In this document: positions 1 through 7,929 of the stretch, piece after piece
How the letters are laid out: each line of letters begins with the position of its first letter
Position numbering within the stretch: position 1 is the stretch's first letter
DNA from: Paenibacillus_AR mesotrionivorans
GTDB lineage: Bacteria > Bacillota > Bacilli > Paenibacillales > NBRC-103111
Direction of reading: 5' to 3'
Length of the DNA stretch: 64,000 nucleotides
Assembly: GCF_046098205.1 (NCBI RefSeq)
Contig: NZ_JBJURJ010000003.1
Coordinates: 310,001 to 374,000 of the forward strand
Translations under genes and position numbers: made by a program
Notes under the pieces: model-generated
What the model saw: only the letters and a program-made list of their open reading frames with translations
Told to the model about the DNA's origin: nothing
The model's database searches: none

Positions 1-492
1 GGGCTGCTCAGCTTGGCTCCCATCGAAAGATTAATGGAGAAGCTGCTGCAGTTGGGACGGGGCTATCAGGTGGATGACGAACACAGGGTGGCCGCCACAT
101 TGTACGAGCTTTTGACCCGGCTGCAAGCTGATGCCACCCAACTGAACGTTCCAGCCACTCTGTCTGCGGACAAGCTTCGGACGGCAGCCAATTACGTCCG
201 GGCCCACAGCCATGAGCCTGTGACGCTGGAGCAGGCGGCCATCATTGCCGGCTACAGTCCCCATCATTTCAGCCGGACCTTCAGCGCCGCTTTCGGCATG
301 TCCTTCCCCGACTTCCTGCTGGAGGCCCGGCTGCTCCACGCCAAACGCCTGCTGGCCACCACCGGCTTGCCGGTCAAAACCGTCGCGCTGGAGGTAGGTT
401 TCTCCCAAACCAGCTACTTCGGCAGGTGCTTCCGGGAGCGGGAGGGGATGACTCCGCTGGAGTTCAGGTATTTGCATACGCAGAGGGATTAG
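1..492 (+). CDS. AraC-family transcriptional regulator, C-terminal part (cut by window edge)
   Basis: The frame is open to the left edge, so the N-terminal part lies outside the window. About 164 residues are visible. The last 100 form a two-HTH AraC DNA-binding domain: first helix-turn-helix around TLEQAAIIAGYSPHHFSRTF and second around VKTVALEVGFSQTSYFGRCF, with the conserved ending MTPLEFR. The effector domain is not visible, so the ligand cannot be guessed. The gene converges on gerM; a repeat element and a terminator hairpin lie between them. Confidence 0.9.
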   Translation, partial: GLLSLAPIERLMEKLLQLGRGYQVDDEHRVAATLYELLTRLQADATQLNVPATLSADKLRTAANYVRAHSHEPVTLEQAAIIAGYSPHHFSRTFSAAFGMSFPDFLLEARLLHAKRLLATTGLPVKTVALEVGFSQTSYFGRCFREREGMTPLEFRYLHTQRD

Positions 493-534
493 CCGTAGAC
501 GGAGTAGATGGTTGTTGAGGGGAAGCAGCTGGCG

Positions 535-717
535 TAACGGAACTGAGAGGCTCTTAACCAACCTATTGGGTTGTTTTCCAGATTTAACGGAAATGAGAAG
601 CGCTTAGAGGCTGCTGAGAGTGCAATTTGCGCCTCTTTTCCCTGCTAAGGTGCTCTCAGTTCCGTTACAATTCCAAAAGTAATATTTTGCGCCGCTAAGG
701 GTCGCTGAGTTCCGTTA
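535..717. repeat. Four-module intergenic repeat element A (50-bp pitch, two forward plus two inverted modules)
   Basis: Four 22-23 bp modules with the consensus TAACGGAACTGAGAG, a few variable bases, then CTTAG. Modules 1 and 2 (535-556, 585-607) read forward; modules 3 and 4 (645-667, 695-717) read inverted. The pitch is exactly 50 bp inside each pair and 60 bp between modules 2 and 3. It lies between two convergent genes. No open frame of interest is seen in 493-979 outside this element and the following terminator. Confidence 0.8.
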
Positions 718-895
718 GCCAAATCCCCTGCCTGGCTGGTGTGAGGCTGGCCGAGTAGCGTTCACCGGGGACTGGCACGGCGGTGGGGCGCCGCAGAACT
801 AAAGGTCAGCCAGCGCCCACCCAGCCAAGTCTATGCAGCCACGCTCAGCCACTCAGCCCCGCTCCTCAGCTCCGCCACTCAGCCTCGCCCAACGC

Positions 896-935
896 AAAAG
901 CAGCCTGCCGGAGGGGACTCAGGCAGACTGCTTTT
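896..935 (-). terminator. Intrinsic terminator of gerM (possibly bidirectional)
   Basis: AAAAGCAGCCTGCC pairs with GGCAGACTGCTTTT across a loop of about 12 bases, giving a long stem flanked by A and T runs. It sits 45 bp past the gerM stop codon on the leftward strand, and could also stop rightward transcripts. Confidence 0.75.
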
Positions 936-979
936 ATAAGCGGGTGGGCCAAGATGTGGCCCCCCCTTCCACGCCCGGC

Positions 980-2014
980 TTACATTTTGGCGGGATTAAT
1001 ATGGTCTGGTGCAGCTACCGGCTTGGCATAGCTGGTTTTGTCGGTGGCAGACACCTTGGTGTCGCCGTTGACCATCAGCTGCACCTTGCCTGCGCCTGTG
1101 GTTTCCGTCAGGGACAGAATCAGCGCCTGGGCTGCGCTGGCCGGAATCAGCTTGTCGGAACCCAGCAGCTTGTCGTTAAAGTTGGCGGTAACCACCGTGT
1201 TATCCTGGGACAGCTGGATTTGGAGCAGTCCGGTGTCCGGCGCCAATACGGAGGCCAGGCCCTTGCTGCTGTCCGGACCCTTGATAAGCTGTTCTACAGC
1301 GGCGGAGGCCACATCCTCGGTGCGCTTCACCATACGGGTCACCGGCACGTAGTAGCTGAAATCCTCCGCGGTTTTGTTCTGGAAGTACAGCGTTACCGGA
1401 ACGGACTGGCCAGGGTTAAGGCCGCTGCCGAATTCCAGGTTGATCCCCATGGCCCGGCTCATCAGCGGATCTACCGGGGTTTTGGCCAGAGCCATCTCCT
1501 TCAGCTCCTTGCCCTCCACCCGAAGAGAGACCTTCTCCACATTGTCCAGCTCCGTCAGCGTCCATACCACAGCCTCCAGAACCTTGCGTTCGTCCTCAGC
1601 CTTGTAGTTGTTGAACTCCTTGGAGAAATCCACCACCGCCAGCTTTTGGTCGGCCTTCAGATCAATACCCTTGATGGCGGTGCCTTTGGGCAGAACGGCC
1701 TGGAAGCCGGTGGGAACGGCTGCGGCCCCTTCCACCATATACTCCAGTGACTTGCGCGCCACCTCCAGGGTTTTCGGGATGTACACCGATAACGGTGCCA
1801 CCATGCCCTTGGGGTCCTTGAAGTAAAGCGTAACCTGCCTTCCGGTTTCCGCGGTGACGGGAACAGCAGAGGTTTGAACCGCGGCATCCGCGCCAGTGGG
1901 AGGCGGATCAATAGATTGTGCCCCTTCCTTCTTGTTGATCAGGGAGCAGCCGGTGGAGAGCATGGCGGTGACGGTTGCCACAGCGGCCAGCCGCAGCACG
2001 GTTTGCAGTTTCAT
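980..2014 (-). CDS. gerM: GerM-like spore germination/sporulation lipoprotein
   Basis: 344 residues. The N-terminus has a lipoprotein signal with the lipobox STGC (Cys about residue 23). Two tandem GerMN-type domains follow, each built around a variant of V-x-L-Y-F plus an E-x-L-x-x-G-P/A segment (LEYMVEG in the first, VEQLIKGP in the second). GerM-family lipoproteins act at the spore envelope in spore formers; the role here is by homology. The start at 2014 is chosen because AGAGGAGGAT lies just upstream and the signal peptide begins there; the frame itself is open further. A good promoter is found at 2106-2134. Confidence 0.85.
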   Translation of the reverse strand: MKLQTVLRLAAVATVTAMLSTGCSLINKKEGAQSIDPPPTGADAAVQTSAVPVTAETGRQVTLYFKDPKGMVAPLSVYIPKTLEVARKSLEYMVEGAAAVPTGFQAVLPKGTAIKGIDLKADQKLAVVDFSKEFNNYKAEDERKVLEAVVWTLTELDNVEKVSLRVEGKELKEMALAKTPVDPLMSRAMGINLEFGSGLNPGQSVPVTLYFQNKTAEDFSYYVPVTRMVKRTEDVASAAVEQLIKGPDSSKGLASVLAPDTGLLQIQLSQDNTVVTANFNDKLLGSDKLIPASAAQALILSLTETTGAGKVQLMVNGDTKVSATDKTSYAKPVAAPDHINPAKM

Positions 2015-2105
2015 GCCTGAATCCTCCTCTTGTTTGCCGCGGAGCTTGCCCCGCGGATTGTGGACTTGTTCTACTTGTACTATATGTATACGGGCCTGGC
2101 CGCAT

Positions 2106-2134
2106 TTTATAACCTCATATTGTCCACTCGTCAA
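2106..2134 (-). promoter_or_regulatory. Probable sigma-A promoter of gerM
   Basis: On the leftward strand TTGACG (2129-2134) and TATAAA (2106-2111) are separated by 17 bp, close to the housekeeping consensus. It lies about 90 bp in front of the gerM start. The HAD-like gene ends only 47 bp upstream, with no terminator seen between them. Confidence 0.65.
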
Positions 2135-2180
2135 AAGAATCGGATCAGCATGAACCGCCGGCCGCCGCCAACTCCCTCCG

Positions 2181-2981
2181 TTAAGTAGTCGGGGCGCCGG
2201 GCCAGGTTTCCCCGGCATCGCCGGAGATGGCTGCCCTTAGTCCCGTCGGACCATGCTCCCCGACATATCCATGGATAGCTTCCGGCACCTGATTCAGGCT
2301 GCTCAGCGTAAGGAAAGCTCCCTTGGGCTTCACCGTGATATCCACCACATTGTAATGCCATTCATTGGGGGCGGGGATATAGATCACATGAATTCCCTGC
2401 TCAAGACCGGGAATAATATCCGTCCGCAGAGAATTGCCCACCATCCAGGTGATCGTGGGGTCAAAGTCCATTTTGTCCATAATTTTGGCCAGCGCCTCCA
2501 CGTCCTTATGCTTGGAAATAAACACCCGGTTGTCAAAATACGCCGCCAGCTGCAGCTGGGAAATTTTACGCCACTGGTTTTTTTCCTCGCCTCCGGTATG
2601 CAGATATAGCTCATGGCCCGCCTTCTTCAGCTCCTCCAGCGTTTCGTACATATGGGGAAGCGGCTCCACCGGCATGGTAAACACACTGTAGCCCAGCTTC
2701 TCCAGCCGGTTTACCTCCTCTTCCCGGGGATTCCTTCTGGTTTCCTTGCAAAAATATCCATAGGCCGACATAAAGGACTGGGGCACATGGTCCACCGTCA
2801 AGCCGTTTTTGTCCACCACCGCCAGATCGTACTCCACCTGCTTGGCTTTTACCGTATCCGACGGAATCCCGGGAAACCATTCCTTCATCAGAGCGGCATA
2901 TTGCTCATTAACCAGATGAAAATATTTATTGCATTCGATCAGCGTATCATCCAGGTTGAAAATAATGTTCTGCTTCTGCAT
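2181..2981 (-). CDS. HAD-superfamily hydrolase-like protein with Asn in place of the nucleophilic Asp
   Basis: 266 residues with a HAD fold pattern. Motif I is IIFNLDDTLIE where the family normally has D-x-D-x-T; the first, nucleophilic Asp is Asn (codon AAC). Motif II appears as LYLHTGGE (Thr), a Lys lies in VFISKHKDVE, and motif IV as WMVGNSLRTDIIPG (GNS, D). The rest of the scaffold looks intact, so it may be a pseudo-enzyme or use a different chemistry. The start at 2981 follows AAAGGGGG at a good distance; an alternative ATG is two codons upstream. It is divergent from the alpha/beta hydrolase gene. Confidence 0.75.
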   Translation of the reverse strand: MQKQNIIFNLDDTLIECNKYFHLVNEQYAALMKEWFPGIPSDTVKAKQVEYDLAVVDKNGLTVDHVPQSFMSAYGYFCKETRRNPREEEVNRLEKLGYSVFTMPVEPLPHMYETLEELKKAGHELYLHTGGEEKNQWRKISQLQLAAYFDNRVFISKHKDVEALAKIMDKMDFDPTITWMVGNSLRTDIIPGLEQGIHVIYIPAPNEWHYNVVDITVKPKGAFLTLSSLNQVPEAIHGYVGEHGPTGLRAAISGDAGETWPGAPTT

Positions 2982-3116
2982 ACACATCCCCCTTTGCGCT
3001 TCATTATTTCCCCTGCCAGGTTTTGCTACTCGCCAGAAACTCAAAAAACGCCCATCCTCCCCCGCAATCCACAAAATGATATACTGGATCTATCAAAATC
3101 GAACGGGAGGATACAT

Positions 3117-4310
3117 ATGAGTAATGGCAGTGTGAGCGAAACCCCTTTTTTCTGCGAAAGAGACGGCTTGAGGATCCGGGGGATGCAGTATCTTCCTGAT
3201 GGGGAGCAGAAAAAGGCAGCATATCCTGCAATTATCGTCAGTCATGGATTCACGGGTAATTATATGAGCGTTGCCGATTATTGCAGGGTATTTGCACAGA
3301 TGGGATATGCTTCATTCAGCTTTCATTTCTGCGGAGGCGGCAGAATTGACGAGGATGAAAGCCTGAAAAGCGACGGAGATACAACGAAAACCACTATTCT
3401 GACGCAAATGGAGGACCTCATCGCTGTAAAGGATTATGTCAAAGAGCTTCCATTTGTGGATGAAGCAAATCTTATCCTGGTTGGGATAAGCCAAGGTGGC
3501 TTGGTGTCTGGCCTAACCGCCGCGAAATGCAAAGATGAAATTAAAAAACTCATTATGATTTATCCCGCACTATGTATACCGGATCATGCCAGAAGAGGCT
3601 GCCTCGGCGGCTCCCAATATGACGTTAATGATGTACCCGCAATCATAGATTGCAAGAAAACCCTGTTGGGTAAAGTCTTTCATGACACCGTGGTCTCCAT
3701 GGATGTTTTCCTGGAATTGAGCGCCTATAAAGGACCGGTGCTCATCCTGCAAGGTCTGGAAGATGAAACCGTGAATTATTCTTACGCCATCCGTGCAAAG
3801 GAAAGTTATAAGGAAGGGCAATGCCACCTTCAGCTTATCCGGGATGTTGGACATAGCTTGGATGAAAAACAAAGAGAAAGTGCAGTTGCTTCCATAAGAC
3901 AGTTCCTGCTGGAACGCAGGGAGCTGCTCACCATTGGTGTAATTATTACACAGATCGAAACGGCAACAGAGGGCGATTACCGGAAATCCGAGATTTATTT
4001 TACCGGTTATTGTGACACGGAGTATTTTCATGGGACGATTTTGCCGGGCGGTTGTGATACGCAGGAGTATTTTATGGATAAGCAGACTAAGATAAGAGCG
4101 GATTACACGTTGGCTGGTGTAGATATGGAAGGGAAAGCATGCCATCTTCACATCATCAATCAAAAGGTGGATGGGGAGTGGAAACCCACGGTGGAAACGG
4201 ACAGTCGTAATCTCGCATGGCTCAACAATGCTGATTTAACAGCTGTTCTGGAAGGCAATAAAGAAGGACCAACGGTAAGAATATTCGGCAAAAAAGGAGA
4301 GTTGTTATGA
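3117..4310 (+). CDS. Alpha/beta hydrolase fused to a DUF3237-like C-terminal domain
   Basis: 397 residues. Residues about 1-260 are a serine hydrolase: oxyanion-type HGF near residue 43, nucleophile elbow GISQG (Ser about 125), an acid in LQGLEDE (Asp about 216) and His in DVGHS (about 246). Residues about 270-397 form a second, beta-rich domain (TGYCDTEYFHGTILPGG) that resembles DUF3237; that assignment is from memory of the family and is tentative. GGGAGG precedes the ATG by 6 bases. The stop overlaps the start of the VOC gene by 4 bp. Base composition is lower in GC than the neighbours. Substrate unknown. Confidence 0.75.
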   Translation: MSNGSVSETPFFCERDGLRIRGMQYLPDGEQKKAAYPAIIVSHGFTGNYMSVADYCRVFAQMGYASFSFHFCGGGRIDEDESLKSDGDTTKTTILTQMEDLIAVKDYVKELPFVDEANLILVGISQGGLVSGLTAAKCKDEIKKLIMIYPALCIPDHARRGCLGGSQYDVNDVPAIIDCKKTLLGKVFHDTVVSMDVFLELSAYKGPVLILQGLEDETVNYSYAIRAKESYKEGQCHLQLIRDVGHSLDEKQRESAVASIRQFLLERRELLTIGVIITQIETATEGDYRKSEIYFTGYCDTEYFHGTILPGGCDTQEYFMDKQTKIRADYTLAGVDMEGKACHLHIINQKVDGEWKPTVETDSRNLAWLNNADLTAVLEGNKEGPTVRIFGKKGELL

Positions 4311-4759
4311 CCGGTGTTGAAATTGATCTGGTGGTCACCGACAGTCTGGAAGCGCTGCAATGGCTGGAGTCCGTATTTGAGGTGGAGCGAATCGAGGTAT
4401 CCGATTTTGTGAAGGGGCAAAATGAGGCGATGTTCAGCCTCTACGGCACACGGTTCCATCTGCTGGATGAGAATCACCAGTACCATCTGTTTGCGCCCCA
4501 GCCGGGCAACCCTATGAGTGTCTGGTTCAATGTGACCGTGCCTGACATTCATGCCACGTACCACAAAGCCATGACAGCAGGCGGCAAGGAAATTCAGCCC
4601 GTTACCGAAATGCCCCAGATGGGCATGGCCAGCGCCATGTTCGCCGCCCCGTTCGGCTACGTATGGATGCTGCACCAGATCAACAAGGTGGTAGACCACG
4701 AGGAACGCACCAAAATTCTGGAGGAGATGGGGTTCGAACGGAGAAAATCTCCGGAATGA
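4307..4759 (+). CDS. VOC-superfamily (glyoxalase/PhnB-like) protein
   Basis: 150 residues with the beta-alpha-beta-beta-beta repeats of the vicinal-oxygen-chelate fold: an N-terminal half ending in GTRFHLLDEN and a C-terminal half with VPDIHATYHKAMTAGGKEI and FGYVWMLHQ. Proteins of this type include metal-dependent dioxygenases, isomerases and binding proteins, so the reaction is not defined. It overlaps the upstream hydrolase gene by 4 bp (ATGA), which suggests translational coupling and a shared function. Confidence 0.8.
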   Translation: MTGVEIDLVVTDSLEALQWLESVFEVERIEVSDFVKGQNEAMFSLYGTRFHLLDENHQYHLFAPQPGNPMSVWFNVTVPDIHATYHKAMTAGGKEIQPVTEMPQMGMASAMFAAPFGYVWMLHQINKVVDHEERTKILEEMGFERRKSPE

Positions 4760-4764
4760 TGAAA

Positions 4765-4793
4765 GGGAGGAGCCGGTTCAGCCGGTCCCTCCC
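4765..4793. terminator. GC-rich hairpin between convergent genes
   Basis: GGGAGGAGCCGG pairs with GCCGGTCCCTCCC around a TTCA loop. It lies between the VOC gene and the converging acyltransferase gene. There is no U-tract on either strand, so it is at best a weak terminator. Confidence 0.4.
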
Positions 4794-4822
4794 CCTATCC
4801 ATCGTCCTGCTTGTCGCCAATA

Positions 4823-5920
4823 TCAGGAATCCGTGATACGGTCTGCGGGAATAAACCCGTTCCGCGACGTAAACCAACGACCTTCCTCCAGGAGCCTGCG
4901 GGCTCCTTTTTGCATGGTGGTGGAGGGTTCGTGGAGCCGGAAATCCTTTTTGTTTTTGCCCATGCCGAAAATCCAGCTGTAGATCAGCTCATGCTCCCGC
5001 TTCTGTCCGGCGCAGCGGGTGAACAGCCGGGAGAATCGGACCAGATTGGCATCCTCCGGCAGAATCTCCTCCACCTCGGTGCTAAGCAGCCAGCTGGAGC
5101 AGACAAATCCGCGGTACCGGGTTTCCGGGAAATATCGTTGGGCGAAGGCCCACGCCATCCGCATGGAGAGCGCCGCATCCTGAGGGGACATTCGGCTGCC
5201 GTCAGCCGGGATATGAATGTCGATGACCGGCTCCCCGTCCCGAACCACACAGGCATAATCTCCGGCAGGCAAACTCACCTTCCCGGTAAGGATGTTCCCG
5301 CCTGGGCCGATCAGGTTTGCGGTCACCGTTCCATCCACAGCCTCCCGCAGCTCCGTTACAAATTCCCCTTCCGCCGCAACAAAACCCTGCCCGTCCACCG
5401 CCAGTCCTGCCTCCGCCACTGCCGTCAGGGAGCCGTCCCGGAGCTTCCGGTAAATCCGTGATCCATACACAAAGGGTTTGCTGTACACAAACTGGAGCCG
5501 TCCCAGCCGGAACACCGTAGCCGTCATATGCCGGGTCAGCCAGCGGTAATCATCAATGCCCGCACGGCCTCCGTGAAGCTCCCGGTAGTTCTTGGCGCGC
5601 AGGTCGAAGTCACACAGTGTATCCGCCAGCACCTGGCGCGGATAACCGCGGTCCCGGTAGATCGCCGCGAGACGGGGAAAACCCAGCCCGTACACATAAG
5701 CCAGGTAACAGTCCGCATCCTCCCCAAGCGCTTGCTCCAGCTCCGCCCGGCGCCGGGTGTACATGGCCCAAAACTGCGGCTCGCCCCCTTCCCCGTAGAG
5801 CAGGTCCAGCAGCTCCTCCGCCAGTGCGGCCAGCCAACCGCAGTCCGCCGTTTTCCGGGCGACCCGTTCCATTCCCGCCAGGAGTCCGCGGTCGGTTATA
5901 TACCGGGCCAGCCCTGTCAT
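4823..5920 (-). CDS. Acyltransferase-domain protein (NAT_N plus GNAT-like C-terminal type)
   Basis: 365 residues, no signal peptide. The order FRLGRLQF (about residue 136), VIDIHIPADGS, AWAFAQRYFPE and FVCSSWLL matches proteins I know as two-domain acyltransferases (DUF5596 N-terminal domain followed by a GNAT-like C-terminal domain). Substrate unknown. It is the last gene of the leftward cluster and its start overlaps the nagA-like stop by 4 bp, so it is probably co-translated with amino-sugar enzymes and may act on the same sugar. Assignment is from pattern memory, moderately sure. Confidence 0.65.
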   Translation of the reverse strand: MTGLARYITDRGLLAGMERVARKTADCGWLAALAEELLDLLYGEGGEPQFWAMYTRRRAELEQALGEDADCYLAYVYGLGFPRLAAIYRDRGYPRQVLADTLCDFDLRAKNYRELHGGRAGIDDYRWLTRHMTATVFRLGRLQFVYSKPFVYGSRIYRKLRDGSLTAVAEAGLAVDGQGFVAAEGEFVTELREAVDGTVTANLIGPGGNILTGKVSLPAGDYACVVRDGEPVIDIHIPADGSRMSPQDAALSMRMAWAFAQRYFPETRYRGFVCSSWLLSTEVEEILPEDANLVRFSRLFTRCAGQKREHELIYSWIFGMGKNKKDFRLHEPSTTMQKGARRLLEEGRWFTSRNGFIPADRITDS

Positions 5921-7098
5921 GGTCGTTTCGGACTTGCACCGGTGCGCCGGTAGACGCTGGTCCCGGCCACCACCGTTTCCTTGACGGAAATTTCACCGGC
6001 AGCAAGGTCATAATCGAACAGTGTCAGATCGGCCACGGCGCCTTCCGCAAGCACACCCCTGCCGCTCATCCCCATCACCCGGGCCGGACGCTCCGTAACC
6101 GCCGCCACCGCTTCGGCAAGGTCCATGTCCGTGTAGCGCACCGCATTGGCAATGCCCGAATCCAGGCTCACGGCGGAGCCTGCCAGAATCGCCGGATTGG
6201 CGGCGGTCTGCAGCCGCTCATTCTCCAGCAGCTCCACATCGCCGCCGATGAGGCTTTGGTAGCGCCCTGGGGCCATCCCGCCGAATTGGGTGCAATCGCT
6301 GACCAGGACCGAGCGGCTGCCCTTGGCCCGCAGCATCACCTTCAATACCGGTGGGGCAAGATGGTGGCCGTCAGGAATAAAGGTCCCCCACAGCCGGTCC
6401 TCCGCCAGCTGCTGCCAGATGTAGTTGGGGTGGCGGGGCAGCACCGGCTGGGAGCCGTTTCCCAGATGGGTAGACACCGTAGCACCAGCCTCCACCGCCG
6501 CCTCAATTTCATCGCTTGAAGCCATGGTGTGCCCGATGGCCACAACCACGCCGCTGTCCGTAAGCCGCCGGATAAAGGGGATGGCCCCCTCCCGCTCCGG
6601 GGCCAGAGTCACCATCCGGATCAGTCCGCCGGCCGCCTCCTGCAAACGCTGGAATTCCTCCCATCCGGGATTGCGGATAAACTCCCGGGGATGGGCGCCC
6701 CGGCTGCCGTCCTCGCCGGAGAGGTACGGGCCCTCCATATGGATGCCCCATATGGACTTGGCCTCCGGGCAGCCGCTGCCGCAATAGGCCGCAACCGCCG
6801 CCATTGCCTGGCTCATCCGCTCGTAGCTGCCGGTAATCACCGTGGGCAGGTATGCTGCCACACCCCGCTTGTGCAAGGCGCGGGTAACCCCTGCCACATC
6901 CTCCGGCGTGGTGATGCCCCCATTCAGATCATATCCGCCGAAGCCGTTCAGCTGCAGATCGGTCCAGCCTGCCGAGATATACGGCAAACCCGGATGCTCT
7001 CCCCCGGAGAGAGGGCGGATGCCGCTAATCCTCCCCCCGGCATCCACCTCAACCTCCACAGCCGCACCGCCTGCGGCCAATCTCCCTTGCCAGATCAT
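5917..7098 (-). CDS. nagA: N-acetylglucosamine-6-phosphate deacetylase-like amidohydrolase
   Basis: 393 residues of the NagA branch of the amidohydrolase superfamily. Visible features are DLQLNGFGG near the N-terminus (as in E. coli-type NagA), the zinc-ligand Glu in GIHMEGPYLS, His in IGHTMAS, His in STHLGNGSQPV and the catalytic Asp in VSDCTQFGG. The segment THLGNG replaces the usual THLFNAM, so this is a divergent subfamily whose natural substrate may differ from GlcNAc-6-P. AAAGGAGG precedes the ATG at 7098. It lies 47 bp after the nagB-like gene. Confidence 0.8.
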   Translation of the reverse strand: MIWQGRLAAGGAAVEVEVDAGGRISGIRPLSGGEHPGLPYISAGWTDLQLNGFGGYDLNGGITTPEDVAGVTRALHKRGVAAYLPTVITGSYERMSQAMAAVAAYCGSGCPEAKSIWGIHMEGPYLSGEDGSRGAHPREFIRNPGWEEFQRLQEAAGGLIRMVTLAPEREGAIPFIRRLTDSGVVVAIGHTMASSDEIEAAVEAGATVSTHLGNGSQPVLPRHPNYIWQQLAEDRLWGTFIPDGHHLAPPVLKVMLRAKGSRSVLVSDCTQFGGMAPGRYQSLIGGDVELLENERLQTAANPAILAGSAVSLDSGIANAVRYTDMDLAEAVAAVTERPARVMGMSGRGVLAEGAVADLTLFDYDLAAGEISVKETVVAGTSVYRRTGASPKRP

Positions 7099-7145
7099 GC
7101 TGCCGCCTCCTTTTGTCCCGCCGTGCCTGCCCGGTGATTCAGGTG

Positions 7146-7883
7146 TCAGCACCAGGCGTATACCAGCGCCGCCGATTCCTTGTCCAGGAACAGCTGCCAG
7201 CTGGGATGGGTTTTCAGAATCGTGGCCGGATACCGGCTGTCCACCTCCTGCTGCACCGTATCAGCAATGGCCTGGGCCTTGGCGGCGTGGGGCACCACCG
7301 ACACAATGTGCCGGCTTCGGAGAATCTGCTTCACCGTCATGCTGATGGCCTGCTTCGGCACCTCACCGTTGTTGGCAAACCAGCCCTCGTTGACCTGCTG
7401 GGCCTTGCAGGTGTCGCTGAGATTCACTACCATATACGGCTCCTCCACCTGGAAGTTGGCCGGCGGATCATTAAAGGCGATATGCCCGTTTTCCCCGATG
7501 CCGATCAAGGCCAGGTCCACCGGCTCCTCCGCGATGCGGCGGTTCAACTCCTCTACCACCTGCCCCGGGTCGCCCTCCCCATTCACCAGCCAGGCCTTGC
7601 CCACGGGAACGTGCTGCAGGAACCGCTCCTTCAGATATTTGCGGAAGCTGGCCGGATGGGATTCCGGAAGCGCCACGTATTCATCCAGATGGAACATCTC
7701 CACCTTATCCCATTCGATATCCATTTTGACAAAATGCTTGAAGAAGGGAAACTGGGAGGCACCTGTGGAAAGCACGATTCGGGCCTTGCCCTGGGTGCGC
7801 ACCGCCTCCTGGATAATGGCCGCGCTGACCCGCGCCGCCTCCAGTCCCATTTGATCCGCATGTTCGTATATATTCATTTTCAT
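7146..7883 (-). CDS. nagB: Glucosamine-6-phosphate deaminase-like protein
   Basis: 245 residues. The NagB/sugar isomerase signature GIGENGHIAFNDPP and the upstream LDEYVALPESHPASF (catalytic Asp-Glu region) are clear; STGASQFPFF replaces the more usual TGSTP loop. The family converts glucosamine-6-P to fructose-6-P and ammonia. The AGGAGGA box at 7891-7897 supports the ATG at 7883. It is followed by the NagA-like gene and preceded by a Gfo/Idh/MocA gene, which suggests catabolism of a modified amino sugar. Confidence 0.85.
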   Translation of the reverse strand: MKMNIYEHADQMGLEAARVSAAIIQEAVRTQGKARIVLSTGASQFPFFKHFVKMDIEWDKVEMFHLDEYVALPESHPASFRKYLKERFLQHVPVGKAWLVNGEGDPGQVVEELNRRIAEEPVDLALIGIGENGHIAFNDPPANFQVEEPYMVVNLSDTCKAQQVNEGWFANNGEVPKQAISMTVKQILRSRHIVSVVPHAAKAQAIADTVQQEVDSRYPATILKTHPSWQLFLDKESAALVYAWC

Positions 7884-7929
7884 GTTGATTTCCTCCTCAT
7901 GAATGGGAATTGTCTGGTCGATTGTATAG

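Noticed and set aside
535..717. Possible CRISPR-like array from regularly spaced short repeats
   Set aside because: Only four modules, half of them inverted, with related rather than unique spacers; no cas genes.
833..1750. Long open frame opposite gerM
   Set aside because: It is the antisense of a well-supported lipoprotein gene in GC-rich DNA, with low-complexity composition and no start site.
5617..6519. Pro/Arg-rich open frame opposite nagA and the acyltransferase gene
   Set aside because: Shadow frame with typical GC-driven composition and no supporting signals.
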